From Planctomycetota bacterium (GTDB lineage Bacteria > Planctomycetota > J132): a stretch of DNA of 38,047 nucleotides. The notes under the pieces were generated by a model that was not told the DNA's origin, ran no database searches, and saw nothing but the letters and a program-made list of their open reading frames with translations. Of the stretch, positions 16,825-25,061 are shown piece after piece; the first letter of the stretch is position 1; the number at the start of each line of letters is the position of its first letter. The stretch covers positions 1 to 38,047 of the forward strand of contig RFKQ01000048.1 of the NCBI GenBank assembly GCA_003694635.1, given 5' to 3'. A program made the translations under genes and the position numbers.

Positions 16825-18984
16825 TCATTGTGCTGGTTTGGTTTTCTCCATTTTACTCCTCGCTTCTCGAACTTTTTGGGCTTTTTGAAAGAGAGCTTGT
16901 TCCACTAGGCGGAGTTTCTTCTCCAAATCATAGATGCCAACAATTTTTTTCGTAGGCTCTAGGAAATCGCCTTTTCGGAGCCAGAGAAAAATACGAGTCG
17001 TTCTTTTGCGACGAAGATACCGTAAAGAACACCGAACTCGATCGTACTTTGTGTTTACAAATTGGAAATCCTCTTTGTCCTTCTGGTTGCGTAGGGAAAT
17101 ATATTCTCTCAGAAGTTGAAAGGCTTTCAGAAGGTCGTCACTCACCCTAAATTTGGGGATATGCAAGAGGCGTTTCATCTTAGCGGCTTTGATATATTGG
17201 GGCAGAAATCTTATTCTTCTGTTCAGTTGAAATGCAATTTGATAATGGTGTAAGGCTTTTTGAAACTTGCCATTTAGATGATACGCTTCCCCTAGAGCGA
17301 GTTGTAAAAGAGCAAATTTTTGATTTAAAGAAAGGGTTTGTTGCAAAAGCTTGAGAGCTTTTTGAGGATCTTTGGCGCGCATATGAGTGTATTTTTGTAG
17401 AGCAAATAGGATTTTATCCAAATTTTTCGGCAGCTTAAATTTGGTTGGTGGATCATTGACACTAATTCTATTGTAATCTATGGCGTATTGTCGACTCGAT
17501 GGCCGAATGCCTTGTATTTTTTTCTCCGATGATGTTCGGCCTATAATTTGAACCAAGGCAGCAAGAGCTTCCTTATGCAACTTTTGTCGCTCTTCCTTCG
17601 AAATGGAGGGATCTAAACTTTTTAAATAACTAGCCTCGGCAAGAGCGTGATAGGTATAAACAGTGTTAGGGGCATATATAATAGAAGCACGAGCCTTCAC
17701 CAGTGCTCGATCTAAATTGGACACGGTCTTAATAACAGTACTATAGTCCAGCTCAAAGGTCATCCTAATCCAGGAAAGTTGGAGTGGATCGAAAACAATG
17801 TATCTCTCAAAGGTACTTAAGTCGACTTTGTTGTCAATAAGAAATTTGAAGAAAACAACGTCTTTGATGAGGTAGTGGTTTTTCCAGAGAATTTTATATT
17901 TCTTCTTTCTGGTTTTTACCACAGGTACCATTCTTCTGCGCCGGAGAATCCGTCCGCTTTCGTCCTCGTATTGGGTGACTTTTTCCTCAAAATCTTTGTA
18001 TTTTTCCGTCATCCTTAGATGCAGATAGAGCTGAGTTGTTTTAGAATCCGGAAGTACCTCGCCTTCTAGGGTGCGATAAAGATCTGATTTTCGAATCTCG
18101 TAGGTGAAGCCTTGTAAGCTGAGCTCAAAACCAAAGGATATAGAAGCGGTGATAACAGAGCTTAGTTTTTTTTGTATAGTTTTTGAGATATTTCCCTCCT
18201 CATCTACTTGGGAGATTTCTTGGAAGTTGTAAGTTTTGGTTATCTTTTCAAATTCATATTCTTCGTCGCTCCATTTGTTCAAGGTAAACTTTTCTTCTAT
18301 TTGAGTCCTACCGGCCTCTGAGGTCTTCATCTTTTCTCCGATAAGGGTGAGGGTATACGTGCCATTTTGAAGCTTTCGTTTAGAAGTGGAATAGACCCCT
18401 ATAGAGTAATCATTGTCTTTGCGAATAGTATAACTTACGCCGGATTGGGGATCTTGGATTTGCCATTCATTCCCTTTTTGTCGCACTTTGATTCTAGAGT
18501 GGGAGGAGAGAGGATAATCTTTTTTTCTAAAAACCGAAAGTAAGGATGTGGATATCTTTTCCCCTTTATCTAAGTCTTGGATAAAGGAAGTATCCAACGA
18601 AAACAGCTTTTTGGGCTCGGCGATATAGATTTTTCCTAAGTCTGTTGTTTTTGGCTGGGACGTAGAGCTAGAACGACTTCCTGTTTTCTTGGAAAGTTCC
18701 ACAATATAGTCAATGTCTCTCTCCTTAATATAAAACGTCTGCCCTGGACCAAGTGTAACGGGGAGAAGATTTTTGGAAGAGCCCGGCTGTTTCCACAGGA
18801 TCTTACCATATTTATATTCGCAGAGGTGGGTTAGGTTAAACCAATAGATTTTGCCTTTGATTTTCTGTCCATTCTTGAGATAGACTATGTAGTCCGGATA
18901 ATCCTCCGCCAGCAGAAGAGAAGAAAAACACAAAAGAAAGCTAAACACTTTCAAAAAAAGGCGAAACGAGTATTTTAAATCCAT
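16825..18984 (-). CDS. Large secreted protein with C-terminal TPR region, unknown function
   Basis: A 719-residue protein with a clear signal peptide (FSLLCFSSLLLA-like core, residues 8-26). Right after it lies a short beta module, YIVYLKNGQKIKGKIYW followed by IKERDIDYIVEL. This pattern (LKNG...I.GKI...I...DI..I) is common in small Sm/SH3-like folds. The middle is beta-rich and charged. Residues about 530-600 contain TPR helices (ALGEAYHLNGKFQKALHHYQ). The start ATG 18984 has AAAGGAAACAAACC before it. It is the probable first gene of a unit with the 813-residue zinc-ribbon protein. No catalytic motif is seen. Confidence 0.7.
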   Translation of the reverse strand: MDLKYSFRLFLKVFSFLLCFSSLLLAEDYPDYIVYLKNGQKIKGKIYWFNLTHLCEYKYGKILWKQPGSSKNLLPVTLGPGQTFYIKERDIDYIVELSKKTGSRSSSTSQPKTTDLGKIYIAEPKKLFSLDTSFIQDLDKGEKISTSLLSVFRKKDYPLSSHSRIKVRQKGNEWQIQDPQSGVSYTIRKDNDYSIGVYSTSKRKLQNGTYTLTLIGEKMKTSEAGRTQIEEKFTLNKWSDEEYEFEKITKTYNFQEISQVDEEGNISKTIQKKLSSVITASISFGFELSLQGFTYEIRKSDLYRTLEGEVLPDSKTTQLYLHLRMTEKYKDFEEKVTQYEDESGRILRRRRMVPVVKTRKKKYKILWKNHYLIKDVVFFKFLIDNKVDLSTFERYIVFDPLQLSWIRMTFELDYSTVIKTVSNLDRALVKARASIIYAPNTVYTYHALAEASYLKSLDPSISKEERQKLHKEALAALVQIIGRTSSEKKIQGIRPSSRQYAIDYNRISVNDPPTKFKLPKNLDKILFALQKYTHMRAKDPQKALKLLQQTLSLNQKFALLQLALGEAYHLNGKFQKALHHYQIAFQLNRRIRFLPQYIKAAKMKRLLHIPKFRVSDDLLKAFQLLREYISLRNQKDKEDFQFVNTKYDRVRCSLRYLRRKRTTRIFLWLRKGDFLEPTKKIVGIYDLEKKLRLVEQALFQKAQKVREARSKMEKTKPAQ

Positions 18985-19271
18985 GGTTTGTTTCCTTTGC
19001 CCACTGTGATCCTCGGGGAATTGGGTAAAATTTCAAGCTATTTTCTGAACACCAAAAAACGTCCTTGCGACGTTTACTCTCTTAGACTCTTTTTTGACAA
19101 GTTCTTTTGAAAATTATAACAGAAAAATTTGATAGATTCAATATAGTTGTCTGTAGAAGGGATAAACTTACAGATCTTCCAATCACAGTAGAAACTCTAT
19201 CGCAACTTCTCTTAAACAGTACTTTCTTCTCGCCTAAGCGAGTAATAGAAACTGTCCGAGACTCGCAAGCC

Positions 19272-20669
19272 CTAATCTTTCTTACATGAGAGAGGACAAA
19301 AACGAGCCTGGAAGAAACGCAGCACTTTGGGCTCATAGGTAAACTTCAGTCCTGGAATTTTATCCCGCCTCTGGTAGCAACGTACAATGGCCTCCGCTGT
19401 GTACTCGATATGGGATTGGGTATAAACCCGGCGCGGTATGGTCAAGCGCACCAACTCTAGTTTGGGACGGCGATTTTTCCCTGTCTGCGGGTCCCTACCA
19501 GCGGAAACATTGCCCCGCTCCATTGAGCGGATGCCACCTTCCAAATAGATTTGGGCCGCTAGCATTTGGGCCGGGAACTCATCTTGATCGAGATGGGAAA
19601 GGAATTTGGCAGCGTCTAGAAAAACCCCATGCCCGCCGCAGGGATGCACAAGAGGAACATTGTTCTCATCCAGCAGGGAGTGCAGGTACTCCACTTGGGT
19701 GATACGAGCGCGAAGATATTCAAAGCTGCAAACGTCCCTTAAACCCTGCGCTAGAGCGTCCATATCGCGCCCGGCCATTCCTCCATAGGTATGAAGACCT
19801 TCATAGACCACCACTTCATTGCGGCACTTTTCAAAAAGCTCTTGCTCGTGCGAGTGAAAAGCAAGGAAGCCGCCAATGTTCACCAGTCCATCCTTTTTAG
19901 CGCTCATCCAAGCTCCGTCCGAGTGAGCACAAATTTCTCGAAGAATTTCCTGAATAGTTTTGTCCTGATAGCCCTCTTCTCTTGTTTTGATAAAATAGGC
20001 ATTTTCCGCAATGCGGGTGATATCCAAATAAAGTTTGATCCCCTTCTCCCGGCACCATTGAAAAACCTCTTTGAGATTCCCCAGCGAAAAAGGTTGCCCT
20101 CCAGCCATGTTCACATTTGGCGCCATCACCACCACCGGAAAGCGACGTTCCCCTCGCTTCTGATAAAGATCTTCCAATTTGTTTATATCCATATTCCCTT
20201 TGAATTTAAACGTAGAAGCGGTATCGTGGGCCTGAGAGCAAATAGTATCGTAGAAAATCCCCCCCGCAAGCTCCAAATGGTGGCGAGTTGTCGTAAAATA
20301 CATATTCATAGGAACGATATCTCCAGGCTGGAGAGCCAGCTTAAAAAAAAGGTGCTCTGCCGCACGGCCTTGATGGGTGGGGACAACAAGCGGGTAGCCA
20401 AAAACATCTTTGATGGCCTCCACAAGACGATAAAAACTTGCACTGCCTGCGTAGGCCTCATCTCCACGCATCAAGGCAGACCACTGCTCCTGACTCATCG
20501 CAGACGTTCCAGAATCTGTGAGAAGGTCAATGTAAACGTCTTGGCTATCAAGTAAAAAGGTATTATAACCTGCTTTTTCTAAAGCTTTTTGTCGATCTTG
20601 CCTGCTGATGAGACGAATGGGTTCCACCATCTTAATCTTATAGGGTTCTGGGGCTGGGCGTTTTGCCAT
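19272..20669 (-). CDS. Tyrosine phenol-lyase-like PLP enzyme (beta-eliminating lyase)
   Basis: A 465-residue member of the tryptophanase/tyrosine phenol-lyase family. ATG 20669 is chosen because AAAGGAGAAAGAG directly precedes it; an in-frame upstream codon at 20693 lacks a site. The PLP lysine is Lys259 in MSAKKDG, Tyr73 sits in DEAYAGS, and PTHQGRAAE and YGGMAGRDM are conserved. Two residues separate the sub-families. Thr126 in YFTTTRH corresponds to Thr124 of Citrobacter TPL (Asp in tryptophanase). Arg385 in SMERG corresponds to TPL Arg381 (Ile in tryptophanase). Both match TPL, so it probably cleaves tyrosine to phenol, pyruvate and ammonia, reversibly. No transporter or TyrR-like regulator is adjacent. 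Substrate is inferred from these positions. Confidence 0.82.
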   Translation of the reverse strand: MAKRPAPEPYKIKMVEPIRLISRQDRQKALEKAGYNTFLLDSQDVYIDLLTDSGTSAMSQEQWSALMRGDEAYAGSASFYRLVEAIKDVFGYPLVVPTHQGRAAEHLFFKLALQPGDIVPMNMYFTTTRHHLELAGGIFYDTICSQAHDTASTFKFKGNMDINKLEDLYQKRGERRFPVVVMAPNVNMAGGQPFSLGNLKEVFQWCREKGIKLYLDITRIAENAYFIKTREEGYQDKTIQEILREICAHSDGAWMSAKKDGLVNIGGFLAFHSHEQELFEKCRNEVVVYEGLHTYGGMAGRDMDALAQGLRDVCSFEYLRARITQVEYLHSLLDENNVPLVHPCGGHGVFLDAAKFLSHLDQDEFPAQMLAAQIYLEGGIRSMERGNVSAGRDPQTGKNRRPKLELVRLTIPRRVYTQSHIEYTAEAIVRCYQRRDKIPGLKFTYEPKVLRFFQARFCPLSCKKD

Positions 20670-20900
20670 CTCTTTCTCCTTTGCAAAAAACATTGCAGAG
20701 TTCTTGGTATCTTGTCCAAATGCGCTCCTAAATAAATTTTAGACCTCCCCACGTACGCTACAATGGATAACGAATGAAAAAGCTGTTCTGCAGACCAATC
20801 CTAAAACAGAGAGCAAACACACATAATCGGCAAAATAAGCTTTTCCAATGGCCAATAAACTTAGGATAAATAGGGAAGCTCGAAAAATAGATCTACAAAC

Positions 20901-22307
20901 TTATTTGGAAGTCGATGAACTTGCGTCCAAGGAAAGAATCTCTGACAATTTATTCTTGAGCTCATAAAAATTTAAGGGCTTGCTAATAAAATCGTCGGCC
21001 CCAGCAAGATAGGCCTGTTGCTTAAGCTTCAAATCATCAAAAGAAGCAGTGATGATCAGGATGGGTATCTTTGTGGTGGATGGATGCCGGCGCAGAATCT
21101 TGCAAACCTCAATTCCATTTGCATACGGAATGTAGACATCGAGCAAAATAAGTTGAGGGGGGGTTCGTAGAGCAAGTTCAATGGCTTTTTCTCCATCAGG
21201 CGCGATAAGAATTTCTCCATAGGGAAGAAGATCTTGCAAAAACTCCTGAAGAAGCTGGCAGCTGGAAGAATCATCCTCAGCCACAAGAATAAGGACTCTT
21301 TTTCGATGAGTTGGAACAGAAGAAGAGGAACACAAAATATCTTGCTGGATTTCGCCTAAAATATGAGCGATTTCTTCCACAGATTGAAAGCGTTTTTTGG
21401 GCTGAGGATGAAGGGTCTTTTCGATAATCCAATCAAATCTTTTGTCCAAGGAGGCATTCAGCTCCGATGGAAGCGGAAACCGACCTTCGGGAAGAATACC
21501 CGTAAGAGACTCGTAGAGCATTACCCCTAACGAATATATATCCGTACGGTGATCCACGTTTTTGGCATCCTTTCGCTGCTCCGGAGAAATATAACCCTGA
21601 GTTCCTAACTGCGCACCCGTTTGAGTGAGAGAGAAGGAACTTGCTTCTGGAGGAGGAAAAAGAATTCTAGCCAATCCAAAATCCGAAATCTTTACGATTC
21701 CCTTGGGATCCATCAAAATATTCGAAGGCTTGATATCCCGATGAATCACCCCACAAGAATGAGCATAGGCCAACCCGTAGCAAATCTGCAAAAAAATAGA
21801 ACAAACTTTCGAGGGAGTCAGCTTCTGAGCATCTATCCACATTCCCAATGTTGTACCTTCCACCAACTCCATCGCAAAATAGTAGATAGTATTCTCCTCA
21901 TTTTCTTCGATAAATTGCACAATATTGGGATGGCAAAGTTTGGCCAAAGCGATAGCCTCCCGTTTAAATCTGCTAATGAAATCCAAATCTTTGGTCAAAG
22001 AAGAAGGGAGGATCTTAACAGCGACAAATCTCTTTTGCTCTTCATCCCACGCTTTATAAACCTCTCCCATCCCCCCTCTCGCGATAAGCCTAAGAATCTT
22101 GTACTGAGCCAACTGAAACAGATAAGGAAAGCTCTTTCCCAGATTCTCCGGACTAAGGGATGCTCTTTTTTTAGAAGAGGGTAAAACAATAGGTTGGTGG
22201 CAAAATGGACAGGGATAGCGTGAAATGGGTTGTTTGAGATTGGCCAGATGAAGAATATAAAAATGATGGCAATGGGGGCAGTGTACTCTTAGGGTGGGTT
22301 CATTCAT
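20901..22307 (-). CDS. Hybrid Ser/Thr kinase with N-terminal zinc ribbon and C-terminal receiver domain
   Basis: A 468-residue protein from ATG 22307, with GGAG 6 nt upstream; the frame extends further but runs into the divergent promoter region. Residues 10-40 hold CPHC and CPFC, a zinc ribbon of the kind often found before planctomycete kinases. Residues 70-330 form a full Hanks kinase: ARGGMGEV, Lys98, HRDIKPSN with Asp191, DFG Asp209 and GTQGYISPEQ. Residues 336-460 form a CheY-like receiver with AEDD at 343-346, phospho-acceptor Asp390 in LILLDVYIP, Thr420 and Lys443. It could therefore take phosphate from a histidine kinase and modulate its own Ser/Thr kinase. It is transcribed divergently from a stand-alone receiver 160 nt away. 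Confidence 0.9.
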   Translation of the reverse strand: MNEPTLRVHCPHCHHFYILHLANLKQPISRYPCPFCHQPIVLPSSKKRASLSPENLGKSFPYLFQLAQYKILRLIARGGMGEVYKAWDEEQKRFVAVKILPSSLTKDLDFISRFKREAIALAKLCHPNIVQFIEENEENTIYYFAMELVEGTTLGMWIDAQKLTPSKVCSIFLQICYGLAYAHSCGVIHRDIKPSNILMDPKGIVKISDFGLARILFPPPEASSFSLTQTGAQLGTQGYISPEQRKDAKNVDHRTDIYSLGVMLYESLTGILPEGRFPLPSELNASLDKRFDWIIEKTLHPQPKKRFQSVEEIAHILGEIQQDILCSSSSVPTHRKRVLILVAEDDSSSCQLLQEFLQDLLPYGEILIAPDGEKAIELALRTPPQLILLDVYIPYANGIEVCKILRRHPSTTKIPILIITASFDDLKLKQQAYLAGADDFISKPLNFYELKNKLSEILSLDASSSTSK

Positions 22308-22343
22308 ACAAACTCCACATTTTGAGGAAATCCACTTTTTCTT

Positions 22344-22370
22344 ATTATATGAAAAATAAAATAAAATCAA
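22344..22370 (-). promoter_or_regulatory. Promoter of the hybrid kinase
   Basis: On the minus strand TTGATT (22370-22365) and a perfect TATAAT (22349-22344) are separated by 15 nt, short but usable. Initiation near 22337 would give a leader of about 30 nt containing the GGAG site before ATG 22307. The surroundings are very A+T-rich. Confidence 0.5.
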
Positions 22371-22416
22371 GAAAAAAGCCAAAATGGCTTTTCTCAAAAA
22401 AAGCATCCTGTTTTTC

Positions 22417-22445
22417 TTGAATATTTCCAAATTTTGGGGTAATAT
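22417..22445 (+). promoter_or_regulatory. Promoter of the stand-alone receiver gene
   Basis: TTGAAT (22417-22422), a 17-nt spacer and TAATAT (22440-22445). Initiation near 22452 leaves a short leader with GGAGAGG before ATG 22468. It is divergent from the kinase promoter, with only 46 nt between the two -35 elements. Confidence 0.6.
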
Positions 22446-22467
22446 ACTATCGTAGGAGAGGTTTCTA

Positions 22468-22857
22468 ATGGAGGAGTCAGATTTGACAAAAAAAATATTA
22501 CTTTTAGATGATGAGGAAATAATCGTGAAAATGCTGGAGAAAGTCTTCTCCCATTTCCACTGGAAAGTGTTTTCCGCCACTCGATGGAAAGATGCGGAGG
22601 AAATCCTTCACCAAAAAGCCATCGATATTTTGCTTTGCGATGTCAATATGCCAGAAATCAATGGTGAAGAAGCCTGCCTCCGCTCAAAACAAATCTCTCC
22701 CTCCGTAAAGGTAGTGTTCTACTCTTGCTTGGAAGAAAACGAACTGGAAATCATTGCCAAACGCTGCCAAGCAGATGGATGGATCCGAAAAGGCATGCGT
22801 CCCTTTCAGTTGGTAGAACAAGTGGATAAATTCCTTCAAAAGGACTACGCAAAATAG
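22468..22857 (+). CDS. Stand-alone response-regulator receiver protein
   Basis: A 129-residue single-domain CheY-like protein. Acidic pair Asp14-Asp15, phospho-acceptor Asp58 in LLCDVNMPEING, Ser86 in place of the usual Thr, and Lys108 in WIRKGM are all present, so phosphorylation is likely. No output domain follows. AGGAGAGG precedes the start. Its partner is not in the window. The divergent kinase-receiver hybrid is the obvious candidate for a shared pathway, for example as a phosphate sink or competing acceptor. Confidence 0.88.
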   Translation: MEESDLTKKILLLDDEEIIVKMLEKVFSHFHWKVFSATRWKDAEEILHQKAIDILLCDVNMPEINGEEACLRSKQISPSVKVVFYSCLEENELEIIAKRCQADGWIRKGMRPFQLVEQVDKFLQKDYAK

Positions 22858-22897
22858 AAGAAACAAAAGTGGAGAAGCTCGAAGAAAGGAGCTCCAT

Positions 22898-23689
22898 ATG
22901 TCTCCCTTGCCTTCGCAAGTAGAGAACAAAACAGAAAATAGTGGTTTGTTCGTGTTTTTTGTTCTCTTTGGCAGTGGACTTATTCTTCTTGCTCTTTCTT
23001 TGTGGGGCATTTATCACTTTTTTTTTCCCATCGGCCAAAAAAAAACAAACTTCTCACAAAAACTTGCCCATAGGAAACGAACCCTTGATCAAAGAGCCAA
23101 AAACTCTCCCAATCTCCATTCTACCACCAAGCCTTCCCTCCTAAAAGAAACTAGCCACTCTCCTTCCGCAGAAAAAAAGAGCTCCATCCAACGCCCGGAG
23201 AGAAAAAATCCTCCTAAATCGTCTCTCCAAACTGCCCAAAATAAAAATCATTCCCCTCTCCCTCATCAAAAGAACGAAAAAAAACGAAGTAAACTACACA
23301 AATACTATCTTCGTCGAGCCACTGACTTACAGAAAAAAAAGAACTACCTGGTCGCTGCAAGCGCCTATCGACTAGCAGCCTACACAGCCCTCAATGGCAA
23401 CCGAAAAAAATACCTTATGACCAGATACCAACTCTACAACTACCTAAGCCGCCTTCACAACTCCCTCCGACAAAAACAATGGGCACACGTAGAGATTTTT
23501 ATCAGAAAATTGCTCTCCCTACCCCTCACCTACTCAGAACGCCTATTGGTCCAAGAAGAACTCCTGCACTGCAGAAAAACTTGGCTACACTACATTCGCA
23601 CCCAACCCCACAATCGCCACTCTCCCCTTTACCATAAAATGAAACGAATTTTCCTAAACATTTCACCCATAAAAAAACAATCTTCGTAA
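22898..23689 (+). CDS. Single-pass membrane protein with basic low-complexity linker, unknown
   Basis: A 263-residue protein. A membrane helix lies at about residues 17-43 (LFVFFVLFGSGLILLALSLW), then a Ser/Lys/Pro-rich linker of about 90 residues, then a helical, TPR-like C-terminal region (DLQKKKNYLVAASAYRLAAY). AAGGAG lies 7 nt before ATG 22898. It starts 40 nt after the receiver gene on the same strand, so they are probably co-transcribed. The architecture (anchor, spacer, TPR-like end) suggests an interaction platform; no enzyme motif is visible. Confidence 0.65.
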   Translation: MSPLPSQVENKTENSGLFVFFVLFGSGLILLALSLWGIYHFFFPIGQKKTNFSQKLAHRKRTLDQRAKNSPNLHSTTKPSLLKETSHSPSAEKKSSIQRPERKNPPKSSLQTAQNKNHSPLPHQKNEKKRSKLHKYYLRRATDLQKKKNYLVAASAYRLAAYTALNGNRKKYLMTRYQLYNYLSRLHNSLRQKQWAHVEIFIRKLLSLPLTYSERLLVQEELLHCRKTWLHYIRTQPHNRHSPLYHKMKRIFLNISPIKKQSS

Positions 23690-23705
23690 ACCCCCTCCTG
23701 CAGGG

Positions 23706-23854
23706 AACCCTCTTTAAAAAAGAACTCCACCCCCTACCAAAAACTCTTTCGATTTATTTCCTGAAACCCTTTTTGGAAACAAGGGTTTCAGACTTCCCAA
23801 AAACTTCCCTCACTCAAAACCTTTTTAAAAAAAGGTTCCGCCCTCCAAAAACTT
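23706..23854. repeat. Three degenerate tandem copies of a hairpin-bearing repeat
   Basis: The module begins AACC(C)T, contains an A/T-rich palindromic core, continues through a C-rich stretch and ends CCAAAAACTT or CCAAAAACTC. Copy 1 is 23706-23745, copy 2 is 23765-23806, copy 3 is 23818-23854; copy starts are 59 and 53 nt apart. Copy 2 has an 11-bp perfect stem. Copy 3 has a 9-bp stem, AACCTTTTT/AAAAAGGTT. The cluster fills the gap between two convergent genes. Confidence 0.6.
23761..23791. terminator. Perfect 11-bp hairpin between convergent genes
   Basis: CTGAAACCCTT (23761-23771) pairs with AAGGGTTTCAG (23781-23791) around a 9-nt loop. It belongs to repeat copy 2. It lies between the membrane protein gene (ends 23689, plus) and the EF-hand gene (ends 23892, minus), so a bidirectional termination role is plausible. 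No clear T-run adjoins it. Confidence 0.45.
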
Positions 23855-23891
23855 GTGCAAAGCAGCTGAAAACGAAAATCTAGCCATCTCT

Positions 23892-24887
23892 CTAGTTCGA
23901 GCTCGGAGGCAAAGAAGAGCGTTTGAGATAAAACTGCGCCACTTCGTTGGGAGTTAAGTACCCATCGCGATTTTTATCAATTTTGTCAAATTCCTCCTTG
24001 TGAGCGTATTCTTCCTTTGAAATGCGGCCATCACCGTCCTTATCCGCCCGCTCAAAAAGGATACGCACGCGGAACTCAAGACTATGCTCTCCTTTCATCT
24101 TGCGATGTTTTCTCCCTCTTTTCGCTAACAGCGCCTCATGAAAGGAAATAAATCCATCGTGATTTTTATCCTGTTCTTGGAAAATCTTCAAATAAATTTT
24201 TCTCAATTCTTCTCTAGAAAGGCGCTGATCTCCATCTTGATCGATATGAGAAAAGGCTCTTTTTAACTGACGGGCAGCATTTTTCAACATCCAATGGAGT
24301 TTTTTGCGCTTTTTAAGCTCATCTTTTGTAAGAAAGCCATCGCCGTTTTTGTCTAATTTTTTTAAGGTAAAATCAAGCAAAGCTAGCCATTCTTTCTGAG
24401 AGACCTTTTTATCTTTATTGGTGTCTAGATGATAGAGAATGCCAACTTTTTTTCTTATCTGTAGCTCTTTGAGCTTCTTGATTTCTCGAAAGGTGAGGTA
24501 GCCATCGCCGTTGAGGTCTAGTCTCTCAAAAAGAACGGGAGGAAGATCCAATTCCTGGGGGCTAATTCGTCCGTCGCCATCTTTATCGTAGCGTTGGAAA
24601 AAAGCAGCAAGTCGGCTCTTCTTACCTTTTTGGCGATGTTTCTTCTCTCGCTTAGCCATAAGGACTTGGATTTCTTCCAAAACCAATTTGCCATCACCGT
24701 TTTTGTCGATTTTCTCAAATAGGCGCTGGGGCCCCTTCCATTCGTCAGCTGTGATCACCCCATCCTGATTTCGATCGTGGCGGAGGAGAAATTTTTGCGC
24801 CCTGGCCTCCACTCTATCCTGAGCGCGCAAATCAGAGGCGACCAAAAACAGCGCAATCGGCAAAAAAAGAAGCATTCGAGTTTTCAT
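23892..24887 (-). CDS. Secreted protein with ten EF-hand motifs
   Basis: A 331-residue protein starting at ATG 24887, 8 nt after GGAGG; an upstream TTG overlaps that site and is rejected. Residues 1-22 form a signal peptide ending near LRAQ. The mature part is built almost entirely of EF-hand calcium loops: DRNQDGVITADE, DKNGDGKLVLEE, DKDGDGRISPQE, DLNGDGYLTFRE, DTNKDKKVSQKE, DKNGDGFLTKDE, DQDGDQRLSREE, DKNHDGFISFHE, DKDGDGRISKEE and DKNRDGYLTPNE. Eight have the full DxDG/DxNG pattern; the fifth and seventh lack the central Gly. Loops mostly come in pairs, separated by basic linkers. Secreted EF-hand proteins are common in Planctomycetota. A calcium-dependent structural or binding role is inferred. 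Confidence 0.9.
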   Translation of the reverse strand: MKTRMLLFLPIALFLVASDLRAQDRVEARAQKFLLRHDRNQDGVITADEWKGPQRLFEKIDKNGDGKLVLEEIQVLMAKREKKHRQKGKKSRLAAFFQRYDKDGDGRISPQELDLPPVLFERLDLNGDGYLTFREIKKLKELQIRKKVGILYHLDTNKDKKVSQKEWLALLDFTLKKLDKNGDGFLTKDELKKRKKLHWMLKNAARQLKRAFSHIDQDGDQRLSREELRKIYLKIFQEQDKNHDGFISFHEALLAKRGRKHRKMKGEHSLEFRVRILFERADKDGDGRISKEEYAHKEEFDKIDKNRDGYLTPNEVAQFYLKRSSLPPSSN

Positions 24888-25061
24888 AGACCATTCCTCC
24901 AATAGTTTAAAATCTCAATATATCGCCGCCATAGAGCATGGATTAGAGCTTTTGCAAAGGTGAGGTGGAAGTAAACTTTTTTTCTTAGGTCTTAAAACTT
25001 TAAGAGACTCGGATAACCCGTTAGTTTCAAGTTAAAAAATATGGTAGCAAAATAGAGGATT

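Noticed and set aside
19093-19121. TTGACA followed by TATAAC on the plus strand
   Set aside because: The spacer is only 15 nt and no gene or RNA structure follows in that direction.
19107-19289. Short plus-strand frame of 60 codons after the tyrosine phenol-lyase-like gene
   Set aside because: It starts with TTG without a ribosome binding site, overlaps the end of the lyase gene on the other strand and has no recognisable pattern. I see nothing else definite in 18985-19271.
19791-20555. Plus-strand frame of 254 codons
   Set aside because: It lies wholly antisense to the well-conserved lyase gene and has no similarity pattern of its own.
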